64,000 bases of DNA from Streptomyces violaceoruber (GCF_033406955.1 NZ_CP137734.1:6200001-6264000), one strand, 5' to 3'. Positions 17,739 to 25,249 are shown, numbered from the stretch's first letter. Notes: a model not told the origin generated them from the sequence alone. Program-made: numbers and translations.

Positions 17739-17796
17739 GGGTCCGTGTCCTTCTCGGTTCGTCGGTGAGGAGGAACGGACCCGGGCTCGAAAACAC

Positions 17797-17823
17797 CGAA
17801 GGCCGCCCCTCGGGCGGCCTTCG
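17797..17823 (-). terminator. trp attenuator terminator hairpin
   Basis: A perfect 12-bp stem (17797-17808 with 17812-17823) with a 3-nt loop. Read on the minus strand it is followed by GTGTTTTC, a U-rich tract. It lies 59 nt before the anthranilate synthase start codon. Confidence 0.9.
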
Positions 17824-17844
17824 CGAGTCTTGAGTCGCGCGCAG

Positions 17845-17901
17845 TCAGTGGGCCGCCGGGTGAGCGGTCCACCACCAGTTCCGGGTCGAGTGCGCGAACA
17901 T
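17845..17901 (-). CDS. trp leader peptide
   Basis: An 18-residue leader peptide, MFAHSTRNWWWTAHPAAH, with Trp at positions 9, 10 and 11, ended by TGA. A TAGGGT -10 box at 17909-17914 lies 7 nt before the ATG and there is no Shine-Dalgarno, so it should be translated from the very 5' end of a leaderless mRNA. It senses Trp-tRNA supply and is not thought to act as a protein. Confidence 0.88.
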   Translation of the reverse strand: MFAHSTRNWWWTAHPAAH

Positions 17902-18013
17902 GCCGCCGACCCTAGCGCATGCGCGCGCGGCGCCGCGGCACATCCCGCGATGCGGGACGGCCGCGACGCCGCGGACGGTGCGCCGGATCGCCGGTGGATC
18001 ACCGGCGGACGCC

Positions 18014-20845
18014 TCAGATGATCAGGCCGTACGTGTTCCAGCCGGTGCCGATCGTGGTGCGGCGCTCGAACGGCGCCGAGGCGCTGCCGGTGCCCTTGTA
18101 GAAATAGAGCACGCCGTTCTTGTCACGGCCGACGAGGTCGGGCCTGCCGTCCCGGTTCAGGTCGCTGGGGCCGCGCAGCACGTTGTAGGTGTTCCAGCCG
18201 CTGCCGATGCTGGTGCGGCGCTCGTACGGGGACGCCGCGTTGGCCTTGCCCTTGTAGAGCCACAGGACACCGTTCTTGTCGCGGGCGACGAGGTCGGGCC
18301 TGCCGTCGCCGGTGAGGTCGCCGGTGTCGGTCAGCGCGGTGTACGTGTTCCAGCCGCTGCCGATGGCGGACTTGGTCCGGAAGGGGGCGGAGGCGTTGCC
18401 GGTGCCCTGGTAGAGCCAGAGCCCGCCGCTCTTGTCGCGGGCGATCAGGTCCGGCTTTCCGTCACCCGTGATGTCCCGGGCGCCGGTGATCACGTCGTAG
18501 ACGGACCAGCCGCCGCCGACCCTGGTGCGGCGCTCGAACGGCGCGGACGGGTTGCCGCTGCCCTTGTAGTACCAGAGCACACCGCTCTTGTCGCGGGCCA
18601 CCATGTCGCCGGTGCCGTCGGCGCGCAGCGCCGTCAGCGTCGTTATCGCGTTGTAGGTGTCCCAGCCGCCGCCGACGCGGAAGCGGCCGAAGAACGGCGA
18701 GGAGGCGCTGCCGGTGCCCTGGTACTGCCACAGCACGCCCGACGCGTCCCGGCCGAGGAGGTTGTACCGGTCGGTGCCGGGGTCGGGCGCGGTGCCCTTG
18801 ACCAGCTGGACGTCGGCCGTGCGGACGTAGCCGATGCGGTGGTTGAAGCGGATCGGGTAGTACGAGGTGTCGCCCACGACCACCGTGCGCGAACCCTCGC
18901 CCGAACCGTCGATGTTGCCGCTGTTGTAGTAGGAGCCCTTCATGGCGCCGCCGGCCAGGGCGTACTTCTGCCCGGCGAGGACGCCGTACTTCGTCAGCGA
19001 CTCGTTGTTCCTGCTCTGGACCGGCACTCCGGTGCCGGCGTACGCGCCGTCCTCGGGGTAGGCGCGTCCGTACACCGGGACCGAGCTGGCTCCCGCCTTG
19101 GCCGTGACCACGTCCGGGGTGCCGACGGCGGTGGCGAAGCCGCCGTTCCGGTTGGAGAACCAGGCCTTCTTGCCGCCGTACCAGATGGCCGTCCAGTCCC
19201 GCCGTGCCTCGGCGACCACGTACTCGCCGCCGGCCAGGACCTTGTTGCCCCAGTTCCAGCCCTCGGTCCAGGTCTGGCTGCCCAGGTACGGGTCGGTGAG
19301 CGTGGCCGAGCCGGTGGACGGAGAGGTGTAGAGGTAGGTGAAGTTCGCGGGCTGCGCGGGGACCGAGGAGCCCCCGTTGGTGATCTTCGGCTGGTTCGCC
19401 GTGGTGAACGGCGGGACGACGCGGATCACCTGCCCCGTCTTGTACGGGCCGCCCGCGCCACCGGCGCCGGTGGGCGCGCCCAGCAGGCCCATGTAGTGGT
19501 TCCAGTCCCAGAAGGGGCCCGGGTCCCAGTGCTGGGACTTCACGTTGCCGTCCAGGACGCCCGGGACCTCGTCGTGGCCCAGGATGTGCTCACGGTCCAG
19601 CGGGATGTCGTACTTGCCGGCCAGGTACTTCACCAGCGCGGCCGAGGACTCGTACTGCGGCTCGGTGTACCAGCTGCCGTCCTTGATCGCGTAGCCCTCG
19701 TGCTCGATGCCGATCGAGTGCATGTTGAGGGTCTTGTTGGCCGCGTGCCAGGCCTCGTTCTTCGTCTCGACCATCTGGGTGACCAGACCGTCGGAGGCGC
19801 GGATCAGGTAGTGGGCGCTGGCGTACGACAGGGAGTTCTGGAAGACGCCGAGCGCGCTGCTGTAGCTGCCCTCGGTGTCGTGGATCACGATCGAGGTGAT
19901 CTCGTGGCCGGCCGTGGGGCGGCTCGCGACGTTGTAGTTGCCCCAGTCGTCGATGCCGCCGTTCTGCTTGTAGGCGGCGGGACGGAAGTCGCAGTTCAGG
20001 CCGGACGGGCACTCGGGGGCCGGGGCGGCGGAGGCCGCGGCCAGCTCCAGGTCCGTCGTCTTCTTCGGCTTCACCGCCGGGTCGGCCGGCAGGGTGAGGG
20101 CCTGGCCGTCCACGGTGACGCGCTGCTCACCGGTCTTGATCGACTCGAACACGCGCTGCGCGAAGAGCTGCGCGCCCTTGGTGTCCGGGGCCTGGCTGGC
20201 GCGGGCCACGGCCGGGTACCACGCGCCGGGGTCCTCGGGCAGCGAGCCGGTGGCGTCCTTCTGGTACTGGGCCAGCAGAGCGGCGCCCGCCCGGATGCTC
20301 TCGCCGGTGTCGCTCTGCACCTTCTCGGTGGAGGCGTCGATGAGGCCGGCCGCCTCGTCCAGGGTGTGCAGCCGCGGGTCGTCGGTGTCGACGGGCTTCT
20401 CGTCGAGGCTCTCGAGCGCCTTGTCGGCGTCGAAGTGCTTCTCGACGACCGGGTCGCCGCTGCGGTTCATGTGCTCGAGCCGGTGCTCGCGCTCCTCGGC
20501 GGCGCCGTCGTTCTCCAGGCTGTCCGCGTCGACGTCCGTGAGCCCCATGACGTTGTACGCGCCGGTGGTGCTCGGCAGCCCGTCGTGGTCCTCCCAGCGC
20601 GTCTGCCGGTACGAGACCGCCATCAGCACGCTCTGCGGAACGTCGAACTCCTCGGCGGCCTGCTCGAACTCGCTCTGCAGCCGGGCCCCGGCAGGCGCGG
20701 CCGCGGCCTGGTCGGCGTCCAGGCCGAGGAGGCCCGGCGAGGCCAGGGCCAGGGTGCCCGTCGTGGCGGCCACGACCACCGCCGAGGCGACGCCGTAGAC
20801 GAGCAGTCTCTTCTTGTTGCGGTTTCTTCGGTGCTCCGCGCTCAA
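18014..20845 (-). CDS. Secreted N-acetylmuramoyl-L-alanine amidase with C-terminal FG-GAP/VCBS repeats
   Basis: A 943-residue exported protein. A signal peptide follows a basic NRNKKR start (hydrophobic core about 17-40, likely cleavage after AAAA). Residues about 55-140 have a transglycosylase-like helical pattern (FDVPQSVLMAVSYRQTRWE). The Amidase_2/PGRP domain follows, with zinc ligands His in VIHDTEG near 322, His in LGHDEVPG near 422 and Asp in HWDPGPF near 439. Two beta-rich segments come next, then five tandem repeats of about 51 residues of the FG-GAP type. It should cut the amide bond between muramic acid and the stem peptide. TTG at 20845 is the start, after GGGGTGGGG. The C-terminal repeats may anchor the enzyme to surface polymers. 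Confidence 0.85.
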   Translation of the reverse strand: MSAEHRRNRNKKRLLVYGVASAVVVAATTGTLALASPGLLGLDADQAAAAPAGARLQSEFEQAAEEFDVPQSVLMAVSYRQTRWEDHDGLPSTTGAYNVMGLTDVDADSLENDGAAEEREHRLEHMNRSGDPVVEKHFDADKALESLDEKPVDTDDPRLHTLDEAAGLIDASTEKVQSDTGESIRAGAALLAQYQKDATGSLPEDPGAWYPAVARASQAPDTKGAQLFAQRVFESIKTGEQRVTVDGQALTLPADPAVKPKKTTDLELAAASAAPAPECPSGLNCDFRPAAYKQNGGIDDWGNYNVASRPTAGHEITSIVIHDTEGSYSSALGVFQNSLSYASAHYLIRASDGLVTQMVETKNEAWHAANKTLNMHSIGIEHEGYAIKDGSWYTEPQYESSAALVKYLAGKYDIPLDREHILGHDEVPGVLDGNVKSQHWDPGPFWDWNHYMGLLGAPTGAGGAGGPYKTGQVIRVVPPFTTANQPKITNGGSSVPAQPANFTYLYTSPSTGSATLTDPYLGSQTWTEGWNWGNKVLAGGEYVVAEARRDWTAIWYGGKKAWFSNRNGGFATAVGTPDVVTAKAGASSVPVYGRAYPEDGAYAGTGVPVQSRNNESLTKYGVLAGQKYALAGGAMKGSYYNSGNIDGSGEGSRTVVVGDTSYYPIRFNHRIGYVRTADVQLVKGTAPDPGTDRYNLLGRDASGVLWQYQGTGSASSPFFGRFRVGGGWDTYNAITTLTALRADGTGDMVARDKSGVLWYYKGSGNPSAPFERRTRVGGGWSVYDVITGARDITGDGKPDLIARDKSGGLWLYQGTGNASAPFRTKSAIGSGWNTYTALTDTGDLTGDGRPDLVARDKNGVLWLYKGKANAASPYERRTSIGSGWNTYNVLRGPSDLNRDGRPDLVGRDKNGVLYFYKGTGSASAPFERRTTIGTGWNTYGLII
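18016..18775 (-). repeat. Five tandem FG-GAP/VCBS-type repeats in the amidase gene
   Basis: Five related units of about 150 bp each encode a pattern GDLTGDGRPDLVARD-x-NGVLWLYKG followed by PFERRT-x-GxGWNTY. The units are about 60-80 percent alike in DNA. The Asp-rich turns (DxTGDGxPD) are calcium-binding-like. They would form blades or part of a beta-propeller on the secreted enzyme. Confidence 0.85.
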
Positions 20846-21022
20846 AACCCCACCCCGGTGTGCGCTCGATATGAATATGTCCGCGAGTCGGCTGTGACGC
20901 GAACTCGGAAGGCGGGTGAGGTTACCAAGCCGGTCGAGGCGGCCCGCGCCGGGGGTGCGTCTCGCTTGTCGTGCCAGGCGAGAAGCCGTGTCGCGGAGCA
21001 CCGACGCGTCGTCGGTCCCGTC

Positions 21023-21112
21023 GTGCTCCCCGCTCGTGCGGGGATGGCCCGAAGCTCACGACACTGCTGCAGACGGGCGCGGTTTGCTCCCCGCACGCAC
21101 GGGGCTGACGGG
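21023..21112. CRISPR. Two-repeat CRISPR-like element (type I-E-like), one 32-nt spacer
   Basis: Two 29-nt repeats at 21023-21051 and 21084-21112 are 21/29 identical and start exactly 61 nt apart, the period of type I-E arrays. Each contains the GCTCCCCG core with inverted CCCC/GGGG arms (perfect CCCCGC-TCGT-GCGGGG in repeat 1). The second repeat is degenerate at its 3' end, as terminal repeats often are. The 32-nt spacer is 21052-21083. No further repeat is present 61 nt on either side, and no cas gene is in the window. It may be a relict or a chance hairpin pair. Confidence 0.45.
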
Positions 21113-21140
21113 CGTACCCCGCCGACGGGGTACGCCCGTC
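21107..21140. terminator. Strong GC hairpin in the aroH upstream region
   Basis: A perfect 14-bp stem (21107-21120 with 21127-21140) and a 6-nt loop GCCGAC, no U-tract. It adjoins the second CRISPR-like repeat and ends 41 nt before the aroH promoter -10 box. It could isolate aroH from upstream transcription, terminate a short RNA from the left, or act as attenuator. Confidence 0.6.
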
Positions 21141-21181
21141 TCACGGACTGGGCGTGGTAATGGACGCTCCGGCCGACCGCG

Positions 21182-21187
21182 TACTGT
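21182..21187 (+). promoter_or_regulatory. aroH -10 box (leaderless)
   Basis: TACTGT lies 7 nt before the GTG start of aroH, and no Shine-Dalgarno is present. A possible -35 (TGGACG, 21161-21166) lies 15 nt upstream, somewhat short. Confidence 0.6.
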
Positions 21188-21194
21188 TGAGCGC

Positions 21195-22550
21195 GTGACC
21201 GTGAACGCTGATTCCCGAAGCGTCGCCGCTCAGGCGACATGGCGAAGCCTGCCCGCGGCGCAGCAGCCCGAGTACCCGGATGCCGAGGCTCTGCGCGATG
21301 TGATCGCCGAGCTCGAATCGTATCCGCCGCTCGTGTTCGCCGGAGAGTGCGACCAGTTGCGTGCCCGCATGGCCGCGGTCGCCCGGGGGGAGGCGTTCGT
21401 CCTCCAGGGCGGCGACTGCGCCGAGTCGTTCGACGCCGTGTCCGCCGAACACATCAGGGCGAAGCTCAAGACCCTCCTCCAGATGGGCGCCGTCCTCACC
21501 TACGCCGCGTCCGTGCCCGTGGTGAAGGTCGGCCGGATCGCCGGGCAGTACTCCAAGCCCCGCTCCAAGCCGACCGAGACCCGCGACGGCGTGACGCTGC
21601 CGACCTACCGCGGCGACTCCGTCAACGGCTTCGACTTCACCGAGGCGGCCCGGATCCCGGACCCCGAGCGGCTCAAGCGCATGTACCACGCCTCGGCGTC
21701 CACGCTGAACCTGGTGCGCGCCTTCACCACCGGCGGCTACGCCGACCTGCGCCAGGTGCACGCCTGGAACCAGGACTTCGTGAAGTCGTCCCCCTCCGGC
21801 CAGCGCTACGAGCAGCTCGCCCGGGAGATCGACAACGCGCTGAACTTCATGCGGGCCTGCGGCACGGACCCGGCCGAGTTCCAGACCGTCGAGTTCTTCT
21901 CCTCGCACGAGGCGCTGCTGCTCGACTACGAGTCGGCCCTCACCCGCGTCGACTCGCGCACCGGGCAGCTGTACGACGTCTCCGGCCACATGGTGTGGAT
22001 CGGTGAGCGCACCCGGCAGCTGGACCACGCGCACATCGAGTTCGCCTCGCGGATCCGCAACCCGATCGGCATCAAGCTCGGCCCGTCCACCACGGCCGAG
22101 GAGGCGCTGCAGTACATCGAGCGGCTGGACCCGGAGCGCGAGCCCGGGCGGCTGACCTTCATCGTCCGGATGGGCGCGGACAAGATCCGCGACAAGCTCC
22201 CGGAGCTGGTGGAGAAGGTCACCGCCTCCGGCGCCACCGTCGCCTGGATCACCGACCCGATGCACGGCAACACCTACGAGGCGGCCTCCGGTCACAAGAC
22301 CCGCCGCTTCGACGACGTGCTCGACGAGGTCAAGGGCTTCTTCGAGGTGCACAAGTCGCTCGGCACCCACCCGGGCGGCATCCACGTGGAACTGACCGGC
22401 GACGACGTCACCGAGTGCGTGGGCGGCGGCGACGAGATCTTCGTGGACGACCTGCACCAGCGCTACGAGACGGCCTGCGACCCGCGGCTCAACCGCAGCC
22501 AGTCGCTCGACCTGGCGTTCCTGGTGGCGGAGATGTACCGGGACCAGTGA
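21195..22550 (+). CDS. aroH: Class II 3-deoxy-7-phosphoheptulonate (DAHP) synthase
   Basis: A 451-residue plant-type (class II, AroA-II) DAHP synthase that condenses phosphoenolpyruvate and erythrose 4-phosphate in the first shikimate step. Conserved features include LQGGDCAESF (near 73), where the Cys is a metal ligand, KPRS/KPTETRDG near 120-128, a central SSHEALLLDYE near 236, and HGNTYEA and GGIHVELTGDDVTEC near the C-terminus that complete the metal site. GTG 21195 is chosen because the TACTGT box lies 7 nt upstream; GTG 21201 is possible. It lies near the anthranilate synthase gene, so aromatic biosynthesis is partly grouped. M. tuberculosis aroG occupies the same relative place. Confidence 0.95.
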   Translation: MTVNADSRSVAAQATWRSLPAAQQPEYPDAEALRDVIAELESYPPLVFAGECDQLRARMAAVARGEAFVLQGGDCAESFDAVSAEHIRAKLKTLLQMGAVLTYAASVPVVKVGRIAGQYSKPRSKPTETRDGVTLPTYRGDSVNGFDFTEAARIPDPERLKRMYHASASTLNLVRAFTTGGYADLRQVHAWNQDFVKSSPSGQRYEQLAREIDNALNFMRACGTDPAEFQTVEFFSSHEALLLDYESALTRVDSRTGQLYDVSGHMVWIGERTRQLDHAHIEFASRIRNPIGIKLGPSTTAEEALQYIERLDPEREPGRLTFIVRMGADKIRDKLPELVEKVTASGATVAWITDPMHGNTYEAASGHKTRRFDDVLDEVKGFFEVHKSLGTHPGGIHVELTGDDVTECVGGGDEIFVDDLHQRYETACDPRLNRSQSLDLAFLVAEMYRDQ

Positions 22551-22589
22551 CGGTCCGACCCCGCGGGCATGATCGCGGGGCGGTGAAAT

Positions 22590-22619
22590 GGGGCGCGGGT
22601 CACACGGGATCCGCGCCCC
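22590..22619 (+). terminator. aroH rho-independent-like terminator
   Basis: A 9-bp stem GGGGCGCGG (22590-22598) with CCGCGCCCC (22611-22619), a 12-nt loop, and a downstream CGCACTTTTG tract. It starts about 40 nt after the aroH stop. Confidence 0.75.
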
Positions 22620-22648
22620 TCGCACTTTTGCCGACCTTGCGCCATGGG

Positions 22649-22667
22649 TAAGGTTAGGTTTGCCTCA
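22649..22667. promoter_or_regulatory. Iron box (DmdR1/DtxR-type operator) upstream of bfd
   Basis: The 19-mer TAAGGTTAGGTTTGCCTCA matches the DtxR/DmdR consensus TTAGGTTAGCCTAACCTAA at 13 of 19 positions and keeps both AGGTTAG and CCT cores. It lies about 68 nt before the bfd start codon. Iron-loaded DmdR1 would repress bfd, so the gene would rise under iron limitation, when iron is drawn from bacterioferritin. Confidence 0.72.
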
Positions 22668-22734
22668 CCGACCAGTCGGGCCCTCCGGTCGTCGGTACGG
22701 CACGACCTTGTACCCCGCCCGGGAGGTGAACCGC

Positions 22735-22959
22735 GTGTTCGTCTGCAGCTGCTTCGGTGTCACCGAGGAACAGGTGAAGAGCCACGCGGAGGCCGGTGCG
22801 TGCACGCCCCGGCAGATCGCCTCCGCCTGCAAGGCGGGCACCGACTGCGGCGGCTGCGTACGCCGCATCCAGGCCCTGCTCGGGCGCGGCGCCTGCCCCC
22901 GCCGGCAGCTGGCCGACCAGGGCGCCCCGGTCCTCGCGGAGCTTCCCGAGGCGGCCTAG
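22735..22959 (+). CDS. bfd: Bacterioferritin-associated ferredoxin
   Basis: A 74-residue [2Fe-2S] protein. The cluster cysteines C4, C6, C38 and C41 occupy exactly the positions known from E. coli Bfd (CSC near the N-terminus, CGGC later). It reduces the core of bacterioferritin so that Fe(II) can leave. GTG 22735 has GGGAGG 8 nt upstream. Convergent with bfr, with 16 nt between the stop codons, and preceded by an iron box. Confidence 0.93.
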   Translation: MFVCSCFGVTEEQVKSHAEAGACTPRQIASACKAGTDCGGCVRRIQALLGRGACPRRQLADQGAPVLAELPEAA

Positions 22960-22975
22960 CCCCGTATGTCCGGCT

Positions 22976-23479
22976 CTAGAGGGAGCCCGGTCCCGACGGG
23001 TCCGGCTGGGTCTGCTCGATGACCGTCGACAGGTACAGCGACTCGCCCAGCTTCTCGATCAGGTCGAGCTGGGTCTCCAGGTAGTCGATGTGGTGCTCCT
23101 CGTCGGCGAGGATCGCCTCGAAGACGTTGGCCGACGTGATGTCGTGCTTGGCCCGCATCACCTCGATGCCCCGGCGCAGCCGGTCGATCGCCTCCAGCTC
23201 GACCTCCCGGTCGGCCTGGAACATCTCGGTCACGCTCTGGCCGACCCGCACGTGGAAGAGCCGCTGGTAGTTCGGCAGGCCGTCCAGGAGCAGGATGCGG
23301 TCGGTCAGCACCTCGGCGTGGCGCATCTCGTCGAAGGACTCCGCGCGCGTGTACTTCGCGAGCTTGGTCCAGCCCTTGTGGTCCTGCAGCTTCGCGTGCA
23401 GGAAGTACTGGTTGATGGCCGTGAGCTCGGCGGTCAGCTGCTCATTGAGGAACTCGATGACTTCCGGGTCGCCCTGCAT
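22976..23479 (-). CDS. bfr: Bacterioferritin
   Basis: A 167-residue heme-containing ferritin that forms a 24-subunit iron store. All ferroxidase ligands are at canonical places: E18, E51, H54, E94, E127 and H130, with Tyr25. Met52, the heme ligand at the subunit interface, is present (EMRHAE). ATG 23479 has AAGGAG 10 nt upstream. The region 23552-23584 upstream holds two 14-bp TAAG-N6-CTTA elements that may be its operator. Confidence 0.96.
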   Translation of the reverse strand: MQGDPEVIEFLNEQLTAELTAINQYFLHAKLQDHKGWTKLAKYTRAESFDEMRHAEVLTDRILLLDGLPNYQRLFHVRVGQSVTEMFQADREVELEAIDRLRRGIEVMRAKHDITSANVFEAILADEEHHIDYLETQLDLIEKLGESLYLSTVIEQTQPDPSGPGSL

Positions 23480-23551
23480 CGCTTGACGCTCCTTCGAACG
23501 GGAACAGGCGTGTTGCGCGGCATGATTGCACCGGCGTCGAAGATCGTCCAG

Positions 23552-23584
23552 TAAGTCTAGACTTAGTGAGTAAGTGCAGGCTTA
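23552..23584. promoter_or_regulatory. Tandem palindromes upstream of bfr
   Basis: TAAGTCTAGACTTA (23552-23565) is a perfect 14-bp palindrome. TAAGTGCAGGCTTA (23571-23584) repeats the outer TAAG/CTTA arms. Their starts are 19 bp apart, close to two helix turns, so two regulator dimers could bind one face of the DNA. The A+T content is far above that of the neighbourhood. I do not recognise the regulator; a Fur/PerR or DtxR family metal or redox sensor is a guess. Confidence 0.6.
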
Positions 23585-23670
23585 GTCGGTTTAGTCGGTA
23601 TTGCGGGCTTTCGCCCGAATGTAAGTGGGGTGGGTCAGGGGCATCGGTCCGGGTCTGTCAGGATGGAGGC

Positions 23671-24318
23671 ATGGGTCAGCCGGTGGAACACGGATCGGGA
23701 GAAGACGGTTCGCAAGGAGCGTCATGGTCCGAGCTCCCGCCCGGCCAGCGGCTGCAGCGCGGCTGGCCCGTCACGCACTACGGACCGGTTCCCAAGTTCC
23801 GCCCCGAGCGCTGGGAGTTCCGGGTCTTCGGCGCCACCACCGACGACGAGAAGCACGGCTGGACCCACGACGAGTTCGGCGCCCTGCCCTACACCACGGT
23901 CGTCGCCGACCTGCACTGCGTCACGAAGTTCAGCATGCTCGGCGCCGAGTGGGGCGGCGTCCCGGCCACCACGATCCTGGAGCTGGCCCCGCCCGCGCCC
24001 GCCGTCACCCACGTGATGGTGTGGGCCGAGTACGGCTTCAGCTCCAACCTCAGGCTGTCCGACTTCGCCGCCGAGCGCACCCTCTTCGCCACCCACAAGG
24101 ACGGCGAGCTGCTCACCGCCGAGCACGGCTTCCCGGTGCGGCTGGTGGTGCCCCACCTGTACGCCTGGAAGGGCCCGAAGTGGGTGCGCGGCATCGAGTA
24201 CATGACCGCCGACCGGCGCGGCTTCTGGGAGGAGCGCGGGTACCACAACATCGGCGACCCCTGGCGGGAGCAGCGCTACTCCTACCAGGAGGAGCCGGGG
24301 GACGGCCCCGAGCCGTGA
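23671..24318 (+). CDS. Sulfite oxidase-like molybdopterin oxidoreductase
   Basis: A 215-residue protein of the sulfite oxidase/YedY molybdopterin superfamily. The molybdenum-coordinating Cys is Cys83 in the conserved motif LHCVTKFS. Only the Mo-cofactor domain is present: no heme domain, dimerisation domain, signal peptide or membrane segment is seen, so it should be cytosolic. ATG 23671 is preceded by GGATGGAGG; a -10-like CAGGAT also fits a leaderless start. No partner gene for molybdopterin or electron transfer is nearby, so the substrate and reductant are unknown. Confidence 0.85.
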   Translation: MGQPVEHGSGEDGSQGASWSELPPGQRLQRGWPVTHYGPVPKFRPERWEFRVFGATTDDEKHGWTHDEFGALPYTTVVADLHCVTKFSMLGAEWGGVPATTILELAPPAPAVTHVMVWAEYGFSSNLRLSDFAAERTLFATHKDGELLTAEHGFPVRLVVPHLYAWKGPKWVRGIEYMTADRRGFWEERGYHNIGDPWREQRYSYQEEPGDGPEP

Positions 24319-24364
24319 CCCGCCGTACGGCCCGCGCGGGTCAGCCGTCGCGGGCCCTCGCGGA

Positions 24365-25249
24365 TCAGCCGTCGCGCAGCTTCTTCAGCCGCGCCACGTC
24401 CGCCGCGTGCCCCTCCTTGCCGCCGGGCGTCTCGATGACCAGCGGCACGCCGTCGGTCGCCGGGTGCGTCATCAGCGCGCGGAACGGATCCTCGCCGATG
24501 TGACCGGCGCCGATGTTCTCGTGCCGGTCCTTGTGCGCGCCGGCCACGTCCTTGGAGTCGTTGGCGTGGATCAGCCGCAGCCGGCCCTCGCCGACGGTGT
24601 CCACCAGCAGGTCGAGCGTCTGGTGCATGCCGGACGGTCCGGTCAGGTCGTGGCCGGCCGCGAAGATGTGGCAGGTGTCCAGGCACACGCCCAGCTTCGG
24701 GTGGGCGTCCAGCGCCTCGAAGTACGGCCCGAAGTCCCAGGTCCGCGAGCACAGGGAGGCGCCCTGCCCCGCCGTCGACTCCAGCAGCAGGTACGGGTCG
24801 TCGTCGTGGGTCAGCTCGTCGAGCAGCGGCAGCATGTGCTCGCGCACCTGCTTCAGCGCCACCGGCCTCTCCCGTCCGCCGGTCGCGCTCCCGGTGTGCA
24901 CCACCACGCCGAGTGCCCCGATGGCGCGCCCGCGGCGCAGTGAGTGCCGCAGCGACTCGACCGACCGCTCCACGGTCGCCTCGGTGTGCGAGCCGAAGTT
25001 GATCAGGTACGGCGCGTGCACGTACGCCGGGACCGACCCGGCCGCGCAGGCCTCGCGGAAGGCCTCGTCCTGCTTCGGGTTGCCGGCCGGGGTGGCCCAG
25101 CCGCGCGGGTTGGCGACGAAGACCTGCACGGCCTCCGCCTTCAGCTCGCGGGCGTAGGACAGGCCGACGGAGTGCAGCCCGCCGGCCACGGGGACGTGGC
25201 CGCCGACGGGATTGCGCGGCAGGGAAGAGGAGGAGGATGCGGTGCTCAT
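24365..25249 (-). CDS. nfo: Deoxyribonuclease IV (AP endonuclease family 2)
   Basis: A 294-residue endonuclease IV homologue of TIM-barrel fold. Three zinc ions would be held by residues in HAPYLIN (near 78), LESTAGQG (near 162), CLDTCHIFAAGHD (near 198), HANDSKD (near 232), DRHENIGAGHIGE (near 244) and IETPGG (near 276). It cuts DNA 5' to abasic sites during base excision repair. ATG 25249 is the best start; the longer frame upstream lacks conserved sequence. The Ser-rich start (STASSSSS) is not part of the fold. Confidence 0.9.
   Translation of the reverse strand: MSTASSSSSLPRNPVGGHVPVAGGLHSVGLSYARELKAEAVQVFVANPRGWATPAGNPKQDEAFREACAAGSVPAYVHAPYLINFGSHTEATVERSVESLRHSLRRGRAIGALGVVVHTGSATGGRERPVALKQVREHMLPLLDELTHDDDPYLLLESTAGQGASLCSRTWDFGPYFEALDAHPKLGVCLDTCHIFAAGHDLTGPSGMHQTLDLLVDTVGEGRLRLIHANDSKDVAGAHKDRHENIGAGHIGEDPFRALMTHPATDGVPLVIETPGGKEGHAADVARLKKLRDG

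Larger units (their letters stand above)
17739..17908 (-). promoter_or_regulatory. trp attenuator (leader RNA of the fused anthranilate synthase gene)
   Basis: The leader contains a short peptide gene with three adjacent Trp codons (17845-17901), a GGCGGCC segment at 17851-17857, and a terminator hairpin at 17797-17823. GGCGGCC can pair with GGCCGCC of the terminator 5' arm, forming the alternative antiterminator. If charged tRNA-Trp is scarce, a ribosome stalled on the Trp codons would expose GGCGGCC and prevent the terminator. Transcription-attenuation control of this gene type is established in Streptomyces. Confidence 0.88.

Noticed and set aside
20846..21022. More CRISPR repeats to the left of 21023
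   Set aside because: At 61-nt steps no CCCCG/CGGGG core is found.
17900..21160. Open frame of 1086 codons on the + strand
   Set aside because: It is antisense to the secreted amidase, which has a signal peptide and clear domains; the + frame has no family resemblance and arises from high G+C.
22551..22734. Additional short gene between aroH and bfd
   Set aside because: The sequence is explained by a terminator, the iron box and the bfd Shine-Dalgarno.
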